Positions 44,616-54,430 of a stretch of 64,000 bases of DNA are shown here, piece by piece. How positions within the stretch are numbered: the stretch's first letter is position 1; each line of letters opens with the position of its first letter. The stretch comes from Rhizobacter sp. SG703 (lineage in GTDB: Bacteria > Pseudomonadota > Gammaproteobacteria > Burkholderiales > Burkholderiaceae_C): positions 124,001 to 188,000 of the forward strand of contig NZ_JAAZQK010000013.1 of the NCBI RefSeq assembly GCF_012275445.1. The letters are read 5' to 3'. Position numbers and translations under genes: made by a program. Below the pieces are notes generated by a model. It was not told where the DNA came from. It searched no databases and saw only the letters and a list, made by a program, of their open reading frames with translations.

Positions 44616-45368
44616 TTAGCGGCGCAAAGTCGTCGCGAGCAGCAGCAGGCCGATCAGCACCGGCTGGTGGACCATGTAGAAGCTCAGCGACCAGCGCCCG
44701 AGCACCGCGAACGGATGCAAGCCCTTCGGCAGCGCGCCGGTGACCCATTCGCGCCGGTTCGCGAGCACCCATTGGCCGGCGGCCAGTCCCCACCACATCA
44801 CGCCGATCCACGGCAGCACCGGCACGTAGTCCTCGGTCACCGGCTTGTGCGTGATCAGGCCGACCCAGTTGGTCAGGCGGGTGTCGAAGAACGGCAGCTG
44901 CACCAGCCGGGGCAAGGCGATGGCGATGGCGCCCATCGGCCACAGCCAGCGGCCGGCGTTCGCGGTCACGCGCGTGACGATCAGCATCAGCGCGATGCCG
45001 TGCAGCACGCCGAAGTAGATGAAGCTGCGCGGGAACATCAGGTATGAGCCGGCGCTGACCAGCAGCGCGCAACCCGCCACCTGCGCCCAGCGGCGCCAGA
45101 AGCGCGGCCAGCGCTGGCCCTGCTCCCACGCCACCGCCTGCCCGAAGCCGGCGCAGAACAGGAACAGCGTGACGATGCAGGTGCGCTGCACCAGCCAGAA
45201 CGGATCGGTGGTGAAGCTCTGCCGGATGAAGTGGTAGTAGTTCAGGTCGAAGCAGAAGTGGAACGCCGCCATCCACAGGATGGCGACCGCGCGCAGCGCA
45301 TCGAGGCGGTCGAAACGGGAAGGCGGGGCAGGCGGCGCAGGTGGCGCAGACGTGGAAAGCGGGTTCAT
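44616..45368 (-). CDS. DUF1624 family acyltransferase-like membrane protein
   Basis: A 250-residue polytopic membrane protein with seven or eight hydrophobic segments. RLDALRAVAILWMAAFHFCFDLNYY and the later GVLHGIALMLIV and FYMVHQPVLIGLLLL match DUF1624, related to heparan-alpha-glucosaminide N-acetyltransferase and other sugar acyltransferases. It may acylate an envelope sugar. The start at 45368 is preferred; the frame remains open to 45437, but that would cross the palindromic operator of the divergent sugar operon. Confidence 0.82.
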   Translation of the reverse strand: MNPLSTSAPPAPPAPPSRFDRLDALRAVAILWMAAFHFCFDLNYYHFIRQSFTTDPFWLVQRTCIVTLFLFCAGFGQAVAWEQGQRWPRFWRRWAQVAGCALLVSAGSYLMFPRSFIYFGVLHGIALMLIVTRVTANAGRWLWPMGAIAIALPRLVQLPFFDTRLTNWVGLITHKPVTEDYVPVLPWIGVMWWGLAAGQWVLANRREWVTGALPKGLHPFAVLGRWSLSFYMVHQPVLIGLLLLATTLRR

Positions 45369-45435
45369 AGGGCTCGGGATTGTGCAAGAGCCGGGTGCGC
45401 GCCCGAATGTCCGACCCCGGGAAAGTCCCAGGTTC

Positions 45436-45469
45436 ATGTTCTATTGTTAGAACATTAATGAAACATTAA
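45436..45469. promoter_or_regulatory. Paired palindromes upstream of the sugar ABC operon
   Basis: ATGTTCTA-TTGT-TAGAACAT (8-bp arms, 45436-45455) is followed directly by TTAATG-AAA-CATTAA (6-bp arms, 45455-45469). Both are AT-rich in a GC-rich setting and lie 69-102 bases before the transporter gene and just beyond the divergent DUF1624 gene. They look like operator sites for a sugar-responsive repressor that is not encoded in this window. Confidence 0.65.
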
Positions 45470-45537
45470 CATCGCGCTCGCTTGCCGATCGGCTTGATTC
45501 GTCAGGCTTCATAAATCTGATCCCCCAGGAGACATGC

Positions 45538-46803
45538 ATGTCGATTTCCCAACGTACCGTGCGCGGCTTGAGCCTCGCGATGATGGCCGCCGGCCTGATG
45601 ACTGCCACGCTGGCGCAAGCCGGTGAGGTCGAGGTCCTGCACTGGTGGACCTCGGGCGGCGAAGCCAAGGCGGCTGCCGAGCTGAAGGCCACGATGCAGG
45701 CGAAGGGCCACACCTGGAAGGACTTCGCGGTTGCCGGCGGTGGTGGCGATTCGGCGATGACGGTGCTGAAGTCGCGTGTCGTGTCGGGCAATGCCCCGGC
45801 CGCGGCCCAGATCAAGGGCCCGTCGATCCAGGAATGGGCCAAGGAAGGCGTGCTCGCCAACATGGACGACGTCGCCAAGGCCAACAAGTGGGACGACCTG
45901 CTGCCCAAGGCCATCGCCGACGGCCTGAAGTACCAGGGCCACTACGTCGCCGCGCCGGTCAACGTGCACCGCGTGAACTGGCTGTGGGTCAACCCGGAAG
46001 CCTTCAAGAAGGCCGGCGCGAAGGTGCCGACCACCTGGGACGAGTTCTTCGTCGCCGCTGAAGCGCTGAAGAAGGCCAACATCATCCCGATCGCCCACGG
46101 CGGCCAGAACTGGCAGGACTTCACCACCTTCGAAGCCGTCGCGCTGGGCGTCGGCGGCACCGAGTTCTACAAGAAGGCCCTGGTGCAACTCGACGCCGGC
46201 TCGCTGAAGAGCGCGACGATGGACAAGGTGCTGACCACCTTCCGCAAGGTCAAGGGCTACACCGACAAGAACGCCCCGGGCCGCGACTGGAACCTGGCGA
46301 CCGCGATGGTGATCAAGGGCGAAGCCGGCATGCAGATCATGGGCGACTGGGCCAAGGGCGAGTTCCTGGCTGCCGGCAAGGTCCCGGGCAAGGACTTCAC
46401 CTGCGTCGCCGCCCCCGGCACGTCGAAGGCCTACACCTACAACGTGGACAGCTTCGCGCTGTTCAAGCTGAAGGACCCGGCGAACCAGAAGGCCCAGCAG
46501 GACCTGGCCGCCGCGATCATGTCGCCGGAATTCCAGGAAGTGTTCAACCTGAACAAGGGCTCGATCCCGGTTCGCCTGAACATGGACCTGAAGAAGTTCG
46601 ACGACTGCGCGAAGACCTCGGCGGCCGACTTCGTGTCGACCTCGAAGTCCGGCTCGCTGGTCCCGTCGATCGCCCACGGCATGGCCGTTCCTTCGGCCGC
46701 CGAAGGCGCGATCAAGGACGTGGTGTCGCAGTTCTGGAACGACGACAAGATCACGTCGGCCCAGGCTCAGGACCGCCTGGTCGCTGCGGCGAAGACGAAG
46801 TAA
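45538..46803 (+). CDS. Sugar ABC transporter substrate-binding protein (glucose/mannose type)
   Basis: A 421-residue periplasmic protein. A signal peptide ends near residue 28 (TATLAQAGE), and the mature part begins VEVLHWWTSGGEAKA, the signature of the glucose/mannose-binding GtsA/GlcE-like group. Other matching blocks are HRVNWLWVNPEAF, IPIAHGGQNWQDFTTFE and MGDWAKGEF. It delivers aldoses to the following permeases. A stable hairpin follows the stop, so this gene is probably expressed well above the rest of the operon. Confidence 0.92.
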   Translation: MSISQRTVRGLSLAMMAAGLMTATLAQAGEVEVLHWWTSGGEAKAAAELKATMQAKGHTWKDFAVAGGGGDSAMTVLKSRVVSGNAPAAAQIKGPSIQEWAKEGVLANMDDVAKANKWDDLLPKAIADGLKYQGHYVAAPVNVHRVNWLWVNPEAFKKAGAKVPTTWDEFFVAAEALKKANIIPIAHGGQNWQDFTTFEAVALGVGGTEFYKKALVQLDAGSLKSATMDKVLTTFRKVKGYTDKNAPGRDWNLATAMVIKGEAGMQIMGDWAKGEFLAAGKVPGKDFTCVAAPGTSKAYTYNVDSFALFKLKDPANQKAQQDLAAAIMSPEFQEVFNLNKGSIPVRLNMDLKKFDDCAKTSAADFVSTSKSGSLVPSIAHGMAVPSAAEGAIKDVVSQFWNDDKITSAQAQDRLVAAAKTK

Positions 46804-46834
46804 ACAGCGCCAGCTGATCCCGCTGTAAGCCTCG

Positions 46835-46858
46835 GACGGCGCCCACTCGGGCGCCGTC
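46835..46858 (+). terminator. Intra-operon attenuating hairpin
   Basis: GACGGCGCCC pairs perfectly with GGGCGCCGTC around ACTC, followed by TTCCTGTT. It sits 31 bases after the substrate-binding gene and before the permease genes. It would protect or terminate most transcripts there and lower permease expression relative to the binding protein. Confidence 0.75.
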
Positions 46859-46913
46859 TTCCTGTTGCACGGGGATGGCGCACCATTCGCGTCTCACCCC
46901 GGTTTGCCCATCC

Positions 46914-47795
46914 ATGAAATCCTCCCCCTCTGTCCGCCTCAGCCAGTGGATGCCCAAGCTGGTCGTCGCTCCGTCGTTCCTGCTGGCCTTCTTCTTCATC
47001 TACGGCCTGATCGCCTGGAACGGCTACCTGTCGCTGTCGGCCTCGCGCCTGCTGCCCAACTACGAATTCGTCGGGCTCGCGCAGTACACCAACCTGTTCG
47101 AGAGCGAACGCTGGTGGGTCGCGCTGAAGAACCTCGGCATCTTCGGCGGCCTGTTCATCTTCTTCGGCATGGCCATCGGCCTGCTGCTGGCCATCCTGCT
47201 CGACCAGAAGATCCGCGTCGAAGGGGTGCTGCGCACCATCTACCTGTACCCGATGGCGCTGAGCTTCATCGTCACCGGCACCGCCTGGAAGTGGATCCTG
47301 AACCCCGGCCTCGGCCTCGAGAAGGTCATGCAGGGCTGGGGCTTCGAGAACTTCCATTTCAGCTGGCTGATCGACCCCGACATGGCGATCTACACCGTCG
47401 TGATCGCCGGCGTCTGGCAGAGCGCCGGCTTCGTGATGGCGCTGTTCCTCGCCGGGCTGCGCGGCATCGACGACTCGATCCTGAAGGCCGCACAGATCGA
47501 CGGCGCGAGCCTGCCGCGCATCTACTGGCGCATCATCATCCCGAGCCTGCGGCCGGTCTTCTTCAGCACGCTGATGGTGCTGAGCCACCTGGCGATCAAG
47601 AGCTTCGACCTGGTGATGGCGCTGACCGCCGGCGGCCCCGGCTACGCGACCGACCTGCCGGCCACCTTCATGTACACGATGGCGTTCTCGCGCGGCCAGA
47701 TCGGCCTGGGCGCGGCGTCGGCCACGGTCATGCTGGCCACGGTGGCGGCGCTGGTCGTGCCCTACCTGTATTCGGAACTGCGCGCCAAGCGCTGA
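46914..47795 (+). CDS. Sugar ABC transporter permease (MalF/GtsB type)
   Basis: A 293-residue inner-membrane permease with six hydrophobic segments. The cytoplasmic EAA loop reads LKAAQIDGASLPRIYWRIIIPSL. It forms a heterodimer with the next gene product to move the sugar across the membrane. The start at 46914 (MKSSPSVRLSQWM) is preferred to a further upstream start that would begin shortly after the hairpin. Confidence 0.93.
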   Translation: MKSSPSVRLSQWMPKLVVAPSFLLAFFFIYGLIAWNGYLSLSASRLLPNYEFVGLAQYTNLFESERWWVALKNLGIFGGLFIFFGMAIGLLLAILLDQKIRVEGVLRTIYLYPMALSFIVTGTAWKWILNPGLGLEKVMQGWGFENFHFSWLIDPDMAIYTVVIAGVWQSAGFVMALFLAGLRGIDDSILKAAQIDGASLPRIYWRIIIPSLRPVFFSTLMVLSHLAIKSFDLVMALTAGGPGYATDLPATFMYTMAFSRGQIGLGAASATVMLATVAALVVPYLYSELRAKR

Positions 47796-47817
47796 GCGGC
47801 CGCTGAGAGAACAAGAC

Positions 47818-48675
47818 ATGGGAAACAAATTCAACTGGCACCGCGCAGCGCTGTGGTCCGTGCTGCTGCTGTTCGCGCTGGTCTTCCTGATGCCGATGTA
47901 CGTGATGCTCACGACGTCGCTGAAGGACATGAACGAGGTGCGCGAGGGCAACCTGCTGTCGCTGCCCTCCTCGCCCGGCTTCGCGTCGTGGGCCAAGGCC
48001 TGGGCTAGCGCCTGCACCGGCATCGACTGCGGCGGCCTGAAGCCGTTCTTCTTCAACTCGGTGCTGATGGTGGTGCCGGCGGTGATGGTCTCGACCTCGC
48101 TGGGCGCGATCAACGGCTACGTGCTGAGCAAGTGGCGCTTCCGCGGCAGCGAGTTCATGTTCGCGATGATGCTGTTCGGCATGTTCATGCCGCTGCAGGT
48201 GGTGCTGCTGCCGATGTCGCAGGTGCTGGGCTGGTTCGGCATCGCAAGCTCGATCTGGGGGCTGGTGGCGGTGCACATCATCGCCGGCCTGCCGTCGACG
48301 ACCCTCTTCTTCCGCAACTACTACGTCGGCCTGCCCGACGAGCTGGTCAAGGCGGCGATGCTGGACGGCGCCGGCTTCTGGCGCATCTTCTGGCGCATCG
48401 TGCTGCCGCTGTCGACGCCGATCCTGGTGGTCACGCTGATCTGGCAGTTCACGAACATCTGGAACGACTTCCTGTTCGGCGTGGTGTTCTCGGGCGGCGC
48501 GTCCAAGCCGATCACGGTCGGCCTGAACAACCTGGCCAACACCTCGAGCGCGGTGAAGGAATACAACGTCGACATGGCAGCCGCGATGATCGCCGCGCTG
48601 CCGACGCTGTTCGTCTACATCGTCGCAGGCAAATACTTCGTGCGCGGCCTCACGGCCGGCGCCGTCAAGGGCTGA
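47818..48675 (+). CDS. Sugar ABC transporter permease (MalG/GtsC type)
   Basis: A 285-residue permease with six membrane segments and the EAA loop VKAAMLDGAGFWRIFWRIVLPL. It is the partner of the preceding permease, 22 bp downstream. The region after the first helix has the periplasmic TSLKDMNEVREGNLLSLP stretch typical of the carbohydrate CUT1 group. Confidence 0.93.
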   Translation: MGNKFNWHRAALWSVLLLFALVFLMPMYVMLTTSLKDMNEVREGNLLSLPSSPGFASWAKAWASACTGIDCGGLKPFFFNSVLMVVPAVMVSTSLGAINGYVLSKWRFRGSEFMFAMMLFGMFMPLQVVLLPMSQVLGWFGIASSIWGLVAVHIIAGLPSTTLFFRNYYVGLPDELVKAAMLDGAGFWRIFWRIVLPLSTPILVVTLIWQFTNIWNDFLFGVVFSGGASKPITVGLNNLANTSSAVKEYNVDMAAAMIAALPTLFVYIVAGKYFVRGLTAGAVKG

Positions 48676-48703
48676 ACGGCCCGGGCTTCACAGAGAAAAC
48701 GTC

Positions 48704-49771
<1,068 letters not shown>

Positions 49772-49824
49772 GGCGCGTGGTGTGACAGCGTGAGCGCCTG
49801 CAGGGCGCGGCGAGGAGGCAGGAC

Positions 49825-51033
49825 ATGACACCGATCATCGACTTCCGCTCACCCGACTTCCTGCGGCGGCACATCCTGCACACGATGGCCTTCTACGAGG
49901 GCCACGGCCGCGACCCGAGTGGCGGCTTCTACCATTTCTTCAACGACGACGGCACGGTCTGCGACCGCGAGACGCGCCACCTCGCCAGCAGCGCGCGCTT
50001 CGCGATCGACCACGCGATGGCGGCACGGCACTTCGGCCGGCCGGAATGGCGCGAGGCCACGCGCCACGGGTTGCGCTTCCTGCGCGATGCGCACCGCGAC
50101 GCCGACACCGGCGGCTACGCCTGGGTGGTGCGCTGGCATGGCGCCGGCGGCAACTACGGCGAGCGCGACGTGCTCGACGCGACCAACCACTGCGATGGCC
50201 TGGCCTGCGTGCTGCTGGCGCATGCCCAGGCGCTGATGGCCGGCATCGACGACGCGCGGCTCGGGCTGCACGAGACCTTCGGGCTGATGGAGCAGCACTT
50301 CTGGGAGCCGGCGCACGGGCTGTATGCCGATGAAGCCAGCGCCGACTGGAAGCTCGCGCCGTACCGCGGGCAGAAGGCGAACCTGCACGCTTGCGAGGCG
50401 ATGCTGGCGGCCTTCGAGGCGACCGGCGAGGGGCGGTTCCTGGACCGGGCGCAGACGCTGGCGCACTCGGTGACGCAGCGGCTGGCCGGGTTGGCGCAGG
50501 GGCTGGTGTGGGAGTACTACCGGCTCGACTGGTCGATCGACCGGGACCAGCACCGTGACGACCAGGGCCTCGTCCGGCCGTGGGGCTTCCAGCCAGGACA
50601 CCTGGCCGAATGGGCCAGGCTGCTGCTGATGCTCGACCGGCACCGGCCGAGCGATTGGCTGCTGCCGCGCGCGCGGGAGCTGTTTGCCGCGGCGACGCAG
50701 CACGGCTGGGATGCGAAGCACGGCGGGCTGTTCAGCGGCTTCGCACCGAACCACACGGTGTGCGACAGCGACAAATACGCCTGGGCGCACGCGCAGACGC
50801 TGGCGGCCGCCGCCTGCCTGGCGGTGCGCACCGGCGAAGGCGGGTACTGGGATTGGTACGACCGCGTCTGGGACTACAGCTGGGCGCACTTCGTCGACCA
50901 CCAGCATGGGGGCTGGTACACCGTTCTGTCGCACGACAACCGGAAGTACAGCGACGGGAAGAGCCCGACAGGGAAGACGGATTCCGACACGATGGGGGCG
51001 TGCTACGACGTTCTGGTCGCTGTCGAGGGGTGA
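49825..51033 (+). CDS. AGE-family sugar epimerase/isomerase
   Basis: A 402-residue (alpha/alpha)6-barrel protein of the N-acylglucosamine 2-epimerase family. Recognisable stretches are GGFYHFFNDDGTVCDRETRHL, ATNHCDGLACVLLAHA, RGQKANLHACEAMLAAFEAT and VDHQHGGWYTVLS; conserved histidines in these are likely catalytic. Related enzymes isomerise mannose to fructose. Ending a glucose/mannose-type transporter operon, it probably converts the imported sugar to a glycolytic substrate. That assignment is inferred from context. Confidence 0.9.
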   Translation: MTPIIDFRSPDFLRRHILHTMAFYEGHGRDPSGGFYHFFNDDGTVCDRETRHLASSARFAIDHAMAARHFGRPEWREATRHGLRFLRDAHRDADTGGYAWVVRWHGAGGNYGERDVLDATNHCDGLACVLLAHAQALMAGIDDARLGLHETFGLMEQHFWEPAHGLYADEASADWKLAPYRGQKANLHACEAMLAAFEATGEGRFLDRAQTLAHSVTQRLAGLAQGLVWEYYRLDWSIDRDQHRDDQGLVRPWGFQPGHLAEWARLLLMLDRHRPSDWLLPRARELFAAATQHGWDAKHGGLFSGFAPNHTVCDSDKYAWAHAQTLAAAACLAVRTGEGGYWDWYDRVWDYSWAHFVDHQHGGWYTVLSHDNRKYSDGKSPTGKTDSDTMGACYDVLVAVEG

Positions 51034-51088
51034 ATTTCGCTTCGCGCGCGTACGGGGCGACGAGCGGGGGCTGGGTCGGTCCCGGGCA

Positions 51089-51622
51089 TCAAAGAATCAG
51101 GTCGGCGACGCGGACGAGACCCAGCAGCACGGCGTTCACACCAGCGTGCAGGGCGAAGATGAACCAGAACCGCGACGGGAGCGGGACGCCCTTCGCCTTC
51201 AGGACGAAGAAGCAGTGGACGAACCAGACGAACGGCCAGGCAACTGCGATGGATTTCTCCCAGCGGTCGGGGTAGGCGTGCGCAAGAACCACCGGTGCCG
51301 CCGCAATCAGGCAAACGAGCCAGTGCGAACGAACGACCAGCGAAATCAGATGCGCCGGGTACAGCAGGAAGCAGTTCTCGACCAACGGCGCAAAGACGCA
51401 GAGCAGGAACACCGCCCGCAGCCAGTGAACGGTTGCGAATGTCTCGACGCTTTCAGGAGCGGGTGACGCGGAAAAGACGAGGCTGAGAACTTCTCCGATC
51501 AGCAGGCTCGGAAGCAAGCAAACAAGCAGGTTTGCAACGAAAGAGGAAGCGGATATTTCAATGGGAACGACGCCCGCTGAAATGGGACCGGAAGCACGAA
51601 ACACGTCCGGCCCCTTCTTCAT
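51089..51622 (-). CDS. CPBP-like (Abi/CAAX protease-related) membrane protein, degenerate
   Basis: A 177-residue protein with about five membrane segments. It resembles the CPBP intramembrane protease family: FAPLVENCFLLYP (E82-N83) stands where EExxxR is usual, VVLAHA (H115) where the second His motif occurs, and ALHAGVNAVL (H159, N163) where the HxxxN/B motif occurs. The second Glu and Arg of motif 1 are missing, so protease activity is doubtful. CPBP proteins often accompany bacteriocin peptides as immunity or processing factors. Its start overlaps the stop of the leader-peptide gene (TGATG), indicating coupled translation. The DNA is clearly lower in GC than its surroundings. Confidence 0.6.
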   Translation of the reverse strand: MKKGPDVFRASGPISAGVVPIEISASSFVANLLVCLLPSLLIGEVLSLVFSASPAPESVETFATVHWLRAVFLLCVFAPLVENCFLLYPAHLISLVVRSHWLVCLIAAAPVVLAHAYPDRWEKSIAVAWPFVWFVHCFFVLKAKGVPLPSRFWFIFALHAGVNAVLLGLVRVADLIL

Positions 51623-51804
51623 CAGAACATGTCGCCCATCGGGGTCGTGTTCCCATAGTTGGGCGGCTGACCATTCGATGCAAATTGAGACAGCGCGCCT
51701 GCGGCCTTCTCAAGGCCGGCCCAGATCGCTGCGGAAACCACGCCGTCGCGTAGACCACCTGAGCCAGACACCAGCTCGATTTCTTCTTCAGTCAGTTCTT
51801 GCAT
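51622..51804 (-). CDS. Putative bacteriocin-like precursor peptide with double-glycine-type leader
   Basis: A 60-residue peptide. The leader MQELTEEEIELVSGS fits the double-glycine consensus exactly when the cut is placed after Gly14-Ser15: Leu at -12, Thr at -11, Glu at -8, Ile at -7, Val at -4, Gly-Ser at -2/-1. The core (45 residues) begins GGLRDGVVSAAIWAG, has a small-residue amphipathic middle (AGLEKAAGAL) and a polar Asn/Pro/Gly tail. It has no cysteine. A good ribosome site (GGAGAG) precedes the ATG by six bases. No C39 peptidase-transporter lies in the window, so export would need a gene elsewhere. Such leaders also occur on signalling peptides and modified peptides. Confidence 0.7.
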   Translation of the reverse strand: MQELTEEEIELVSGSGGLRDGVVSAAIWAGLEKAAGALSQFASNGQPPNYGNTTPMGDMF

Positions 51805-51939
51805 GAGCTCTCCAAATCGCTAGAGACAGTACCGGCTGCCACCGTACATCGCTCGCCTTTCCAGGCTGCGGCGCAGTGTAGAAATCCGGCCCCGTTGGGG
51901 TCAACCGGTCCAGATGAACCGCTTGCGAGCAGACGAAGT

Positions 51940-52755
51940 TCAGCGATTCAACGCTCGCCGCGCGGCGAACGACAGCGCGTCGACGAGCCCCACCAGCGCG
52001 ATCATCGCGAGCAGCACCGTGCAGGTCTCGTGCATCTGGAACAGGCTCAGGTGGAAGTACAGCATCTGGCCCAGGCCGCCGGCGCCGACCACGCCCAGCA
52101 CGGCCGCGGCGCGGATGTTGTTCTCCCAGCGGTACAGGCTGTACGACAGCAGTTGCGGCAGCACCTGCGGCAACGTGGCCCACAGGAAGACGCGCAAGCG
52201 ATCGGTGCCGCGCACCCGCAGCGCCAGGGCCGGACCGGGGGCGGCGTTCTCGATGCTCTCGGCGAACAGGCGGCCCAGCACGCCGGTGGTGTGCAGCGCC
52301 AGCGCCAGCGTGCCGGGGAACGGGCCGAGGCCGGCGGCGATCAGCAGCAAGGTGGCCCACACCAGCTCGGGGATCGAGCGCAGCGCATTCAGCAGCAGGC
52401 GCGCGCCGGCGTGGAGCACGCGCGCGGCGGGCCCGCCACGTGCGCTCGCGGGCAAGGCCAGGCCCAGCCCGGCCAGCGCGGCGAGCACCGTGCCCAGCAG
52501 CGACATCGCGAGCGTCTCGCCGGCGGCACCGAGCGTGCGGCGCAGGAAGGCGGGCGATGTCTCCGGTGGAAAGAAGCTCGCGCCGAACGACACCAGCTTC
52601 GCCAGTTCGGCCGGTGCGAGGAAGTCGCGCCAACGCAGGTCCAGCGTCGCGAAGCTGGCGACCACCAGCGCGAACACGCCTGCCAGCACCAGCAGGCCGC
52701 GGCGGCGTGTCGACGAGGGCGGGGATGGCGGCCATGGCGGTAACAGCGCGCTCAT
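51940..52755 (-). CDS. phnE2: PhnE-type ABC permease 2
   Basis: A 271-residue permease with about six membrane segments. The PhnE signature lies in LLNALRSIPELVWATLLL, and the cytoplasmic-loop motif in LRVRGTDRLRVFLWATLPQVLPQL; AAAVLGVVGAGGLGQML follows. It pairs with the next permease gene upstream, whose stop overlaps its start (ATGA). The context (mnmH, selD) suggests the transported anion contains selenium. It is the last gene of the operon. Confidence 0.87.
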   Translation of the reverse strand: MSALLPPWPPSPPSSTRRRGLLVLAGVFALVVASFATLDLRWRDFLAPAELAKLVSFGASFFPPETSPAFLRRTLGAAGETLAMSLLGTVLAALAGLGLALPASARGGPAARVLHAGARLLLNALRSIPELVWATLLLIAAGLGPFPGTLALALHTTGVLGRLFAESIENAAPGPALALRVRGTDRLRVFLWATLPQVLPQLLSYSLYRWENNIRAAAVLGVVGAGGLGQMLYFHLSLFQMHETCTVLLAMIALVGLVDALSFAARRALNR

Positions 52756-53591
52756 CCCATCACCCGCCGCAACACCGCGCTGACGCGATCGCTCAACCAC
52801 ACCAGTGCGATGAACACCAGCAGGATCGCGCTCACATCGCGGCCGGCAAAGACCTTCGCGGCACTGTCGAGCAACTGGCCCAGGCCGCCGGCACCGACGA
52901 AGCCGAGCACCACCGACGACCGGATCGCGCATTCCCAGCGGTACACCGTGTAGCTGACCAGCTCGCCGGCGCACTCCGGCAGCGCGCCGAAGCACAGCGC
53001 CTGCAGGCGCCCGCTGCCGTTGCGCAGCAGTGCGTGCGTCGACGCGCCATCGCTGCTCTCGAGGATGTCGGCATACACCTTGCCGAGCATGCCGCCGTAG
53101 GTGATCGCGATGGCCAGCACCCCGGCGGTCGGACCGAGTCCGACCACGCGCACGAACAGCAGCGCCCACACCAGCTCGGGGATCGACCGCAACACCACCA
53201 GCGTCCAGCGCACCAGCTGGCGGCAGGCCGCGGGCCACCGACCCATCGGGGTGGCCAGCGCGCTCAGCGACAGCCGCGAGGTCGCGAGCAGTGCCAGCGG
53301 CACCGCCGCCAGCCACGCCAGCGCGAGTCCGGCCGTCGCGATGGCCACCGTGCGCCAGGTCTCGCGCAGCAGTTCGGCGAGAAAGTCCGCGTCGTGGCGC
53401 GGCGGCACGAAATCGGACACGAACTTCCAGCTCGCGCCCAGGCTGCGCGCGTCAGCCAGCGTGGCGGGATTGAACTCGGTCCACACCAGCAGCGGCCAGG
53501 CCAATACCGCTGCCACCAGCAGCAGCGACACCCGGCGCAGCACTGCCGGGTCGCGCTGCGCGGCAGCGGTCGTGCGCATGGCGTAGTCCAT
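52752..53591 (-). CDS. phnE1: PhnE-type ABC permease 1
   Basis: A 279-residue permease, homologous in plan to phnE2: VVLRSIPELVWALLFVRVVGLGP, LQALCFGALPECAGELVSYT and SSVVLGFVGAGGLGQLLDS. Two PhnE-like proteins in one operon imply a heterodimeric channel. The start at 53591 overlaps the ATPase stop by one base. Confidence 0.87.
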   Translation of the reverse strand: MDYAMRTTAAAQRDPAVLRRVSLLLVAAVLAWPLLVWTEFNPATLADARSLGASWKFVSDFVPPRHDADFLAELLRETWRTVAIATAGLALAWLAAVPLALLATSRLSLSALATPMGRWPAACRQLVRWTLVVLRSIPELVWALLFVRVVGLGPTAGVLAIAITYGGMLGKVYADILESSDGASTHALLRNGSGRLQALCFGALPECAGELVSYTVYRWECAIRSSVVLGFVGAGGLGQLLDSAAKVFAGRDVSAILLVFIALVWLSDRVSAVLRRVMG

Positions 53592-54430
53592 CAGCGGCAC
53601 ATGCTTTCGGGCAGCAAGTTGATCGCCGGGGAGGCGTCGCCCGGCTCCGGCGCCGCCGGCACCTCGCCGGCATACAGCTCGCGCAGCGCGGCATCGTCCA
53701 ACCCCGCAGCCGGGCCGTCGTATACGCAGACGCCGGCACGCAGCGCGACGATGCGCTCGAAGCGCTCGCGCGCCACGTCCACCTGGTGCAGGCTGCAGAC
53801 CAGCGTGCGGCCGTCGCGCCGCGCGGCGCCGAGCAGCGCATCGATCACGCCGCGCGCCCGCGTCGGGTCGAGCGCCGACAAGGGCTCGTCGACCAGCCAC
53901 AGGCCGGCCTGCGAGACGAGCGCACGCGCCAGCCCGACGCGCTGCCGCTCGCCGCCCGACAGGCGATCGACGCGCAGCCACAGCTTGTCGGCCAGGCCGA
54001 GCTCCGCGAGCGCCGCCTGCGCGAGCCCGGCGTCGCGCGGACTCCACAGCGTGCGCAGGCTCTGCAGCAGCCCCATCGCCGGCAGCCGCCCGGCCAGCAC
54101 CGCCGTGACGACGCGCTGGCGCGGCGGCAGCGGCGGCACCTGCGGCGCGAGGAACAGGCGGCCGCGCAGCCGGCGCAGGTCGCGCGCCGGCATCGCCCAC
54201 GGGTCGCGTCCGAACAGCGACACGCTGCCGCCCGCCGGCCGCACCGCGCAGGCCAGCGCCATCAGCAAGCTGGTCTTGCCGGCGCCCGACGCGCCGATCA
54301 CCGCGACCTGCTCGCCGGCCGCGATGCGCAGGTCCAGCCCGCGCAGCGCGAGGCCGGGCACGCCCGGCGCGGCCGGGGCCGACAACGCGCGCAGCTCGAC
54401 GGCGGGGGCGGCCGCGCCCACGTCCTTCAC
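53591..54430 (-). CDS. phnC: PhnC-type ABC transporter ATPase
   Basis: A 279-residue ATPase with Walker A VIGASGAGKTSLLMALA, signature LSGGERQRVGLARALV, Walker B LWLVDEPLSALDP and the H-loop CSLHQVD. The start is a GTG at 54430 whose bases overlap the phnD stop (GTGA). The longer frame runs antisense-like through phnD. It powers the two PhnE-like permeases. Confidence 0.9.
   Translation of the reverse strand: MKDVGAAAPAVELRALSAPAAPGVPGLALRGLDLRIAAGEQVAVIGASGAGKTSLLMALACAVRPAGGSVSLFGRDPWAMPARDLRRLRGRLFLAPQVPPLPPRQRVVTAVLAGRLPAMGLLQSLRTLWSPRDAGLAQAALAELGLADKLWLRVDRLSGGERQRVGLARALVSQAGLWLVDEPLSALDPTRARGVIDALLGAARRDGRTLVCSLHQVDVARERFERIVALRAGVCVYDGPAAGLDDAALRELYAGEVPAAPEPGDASPAINLLPESMCR

Noticed and set aside
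45369-45437. Longer start for the DUF1624 gene
   Set aside because: It would place the start codon inside the palindromic operator region, and the DUF1624 similarity begins after 45368.
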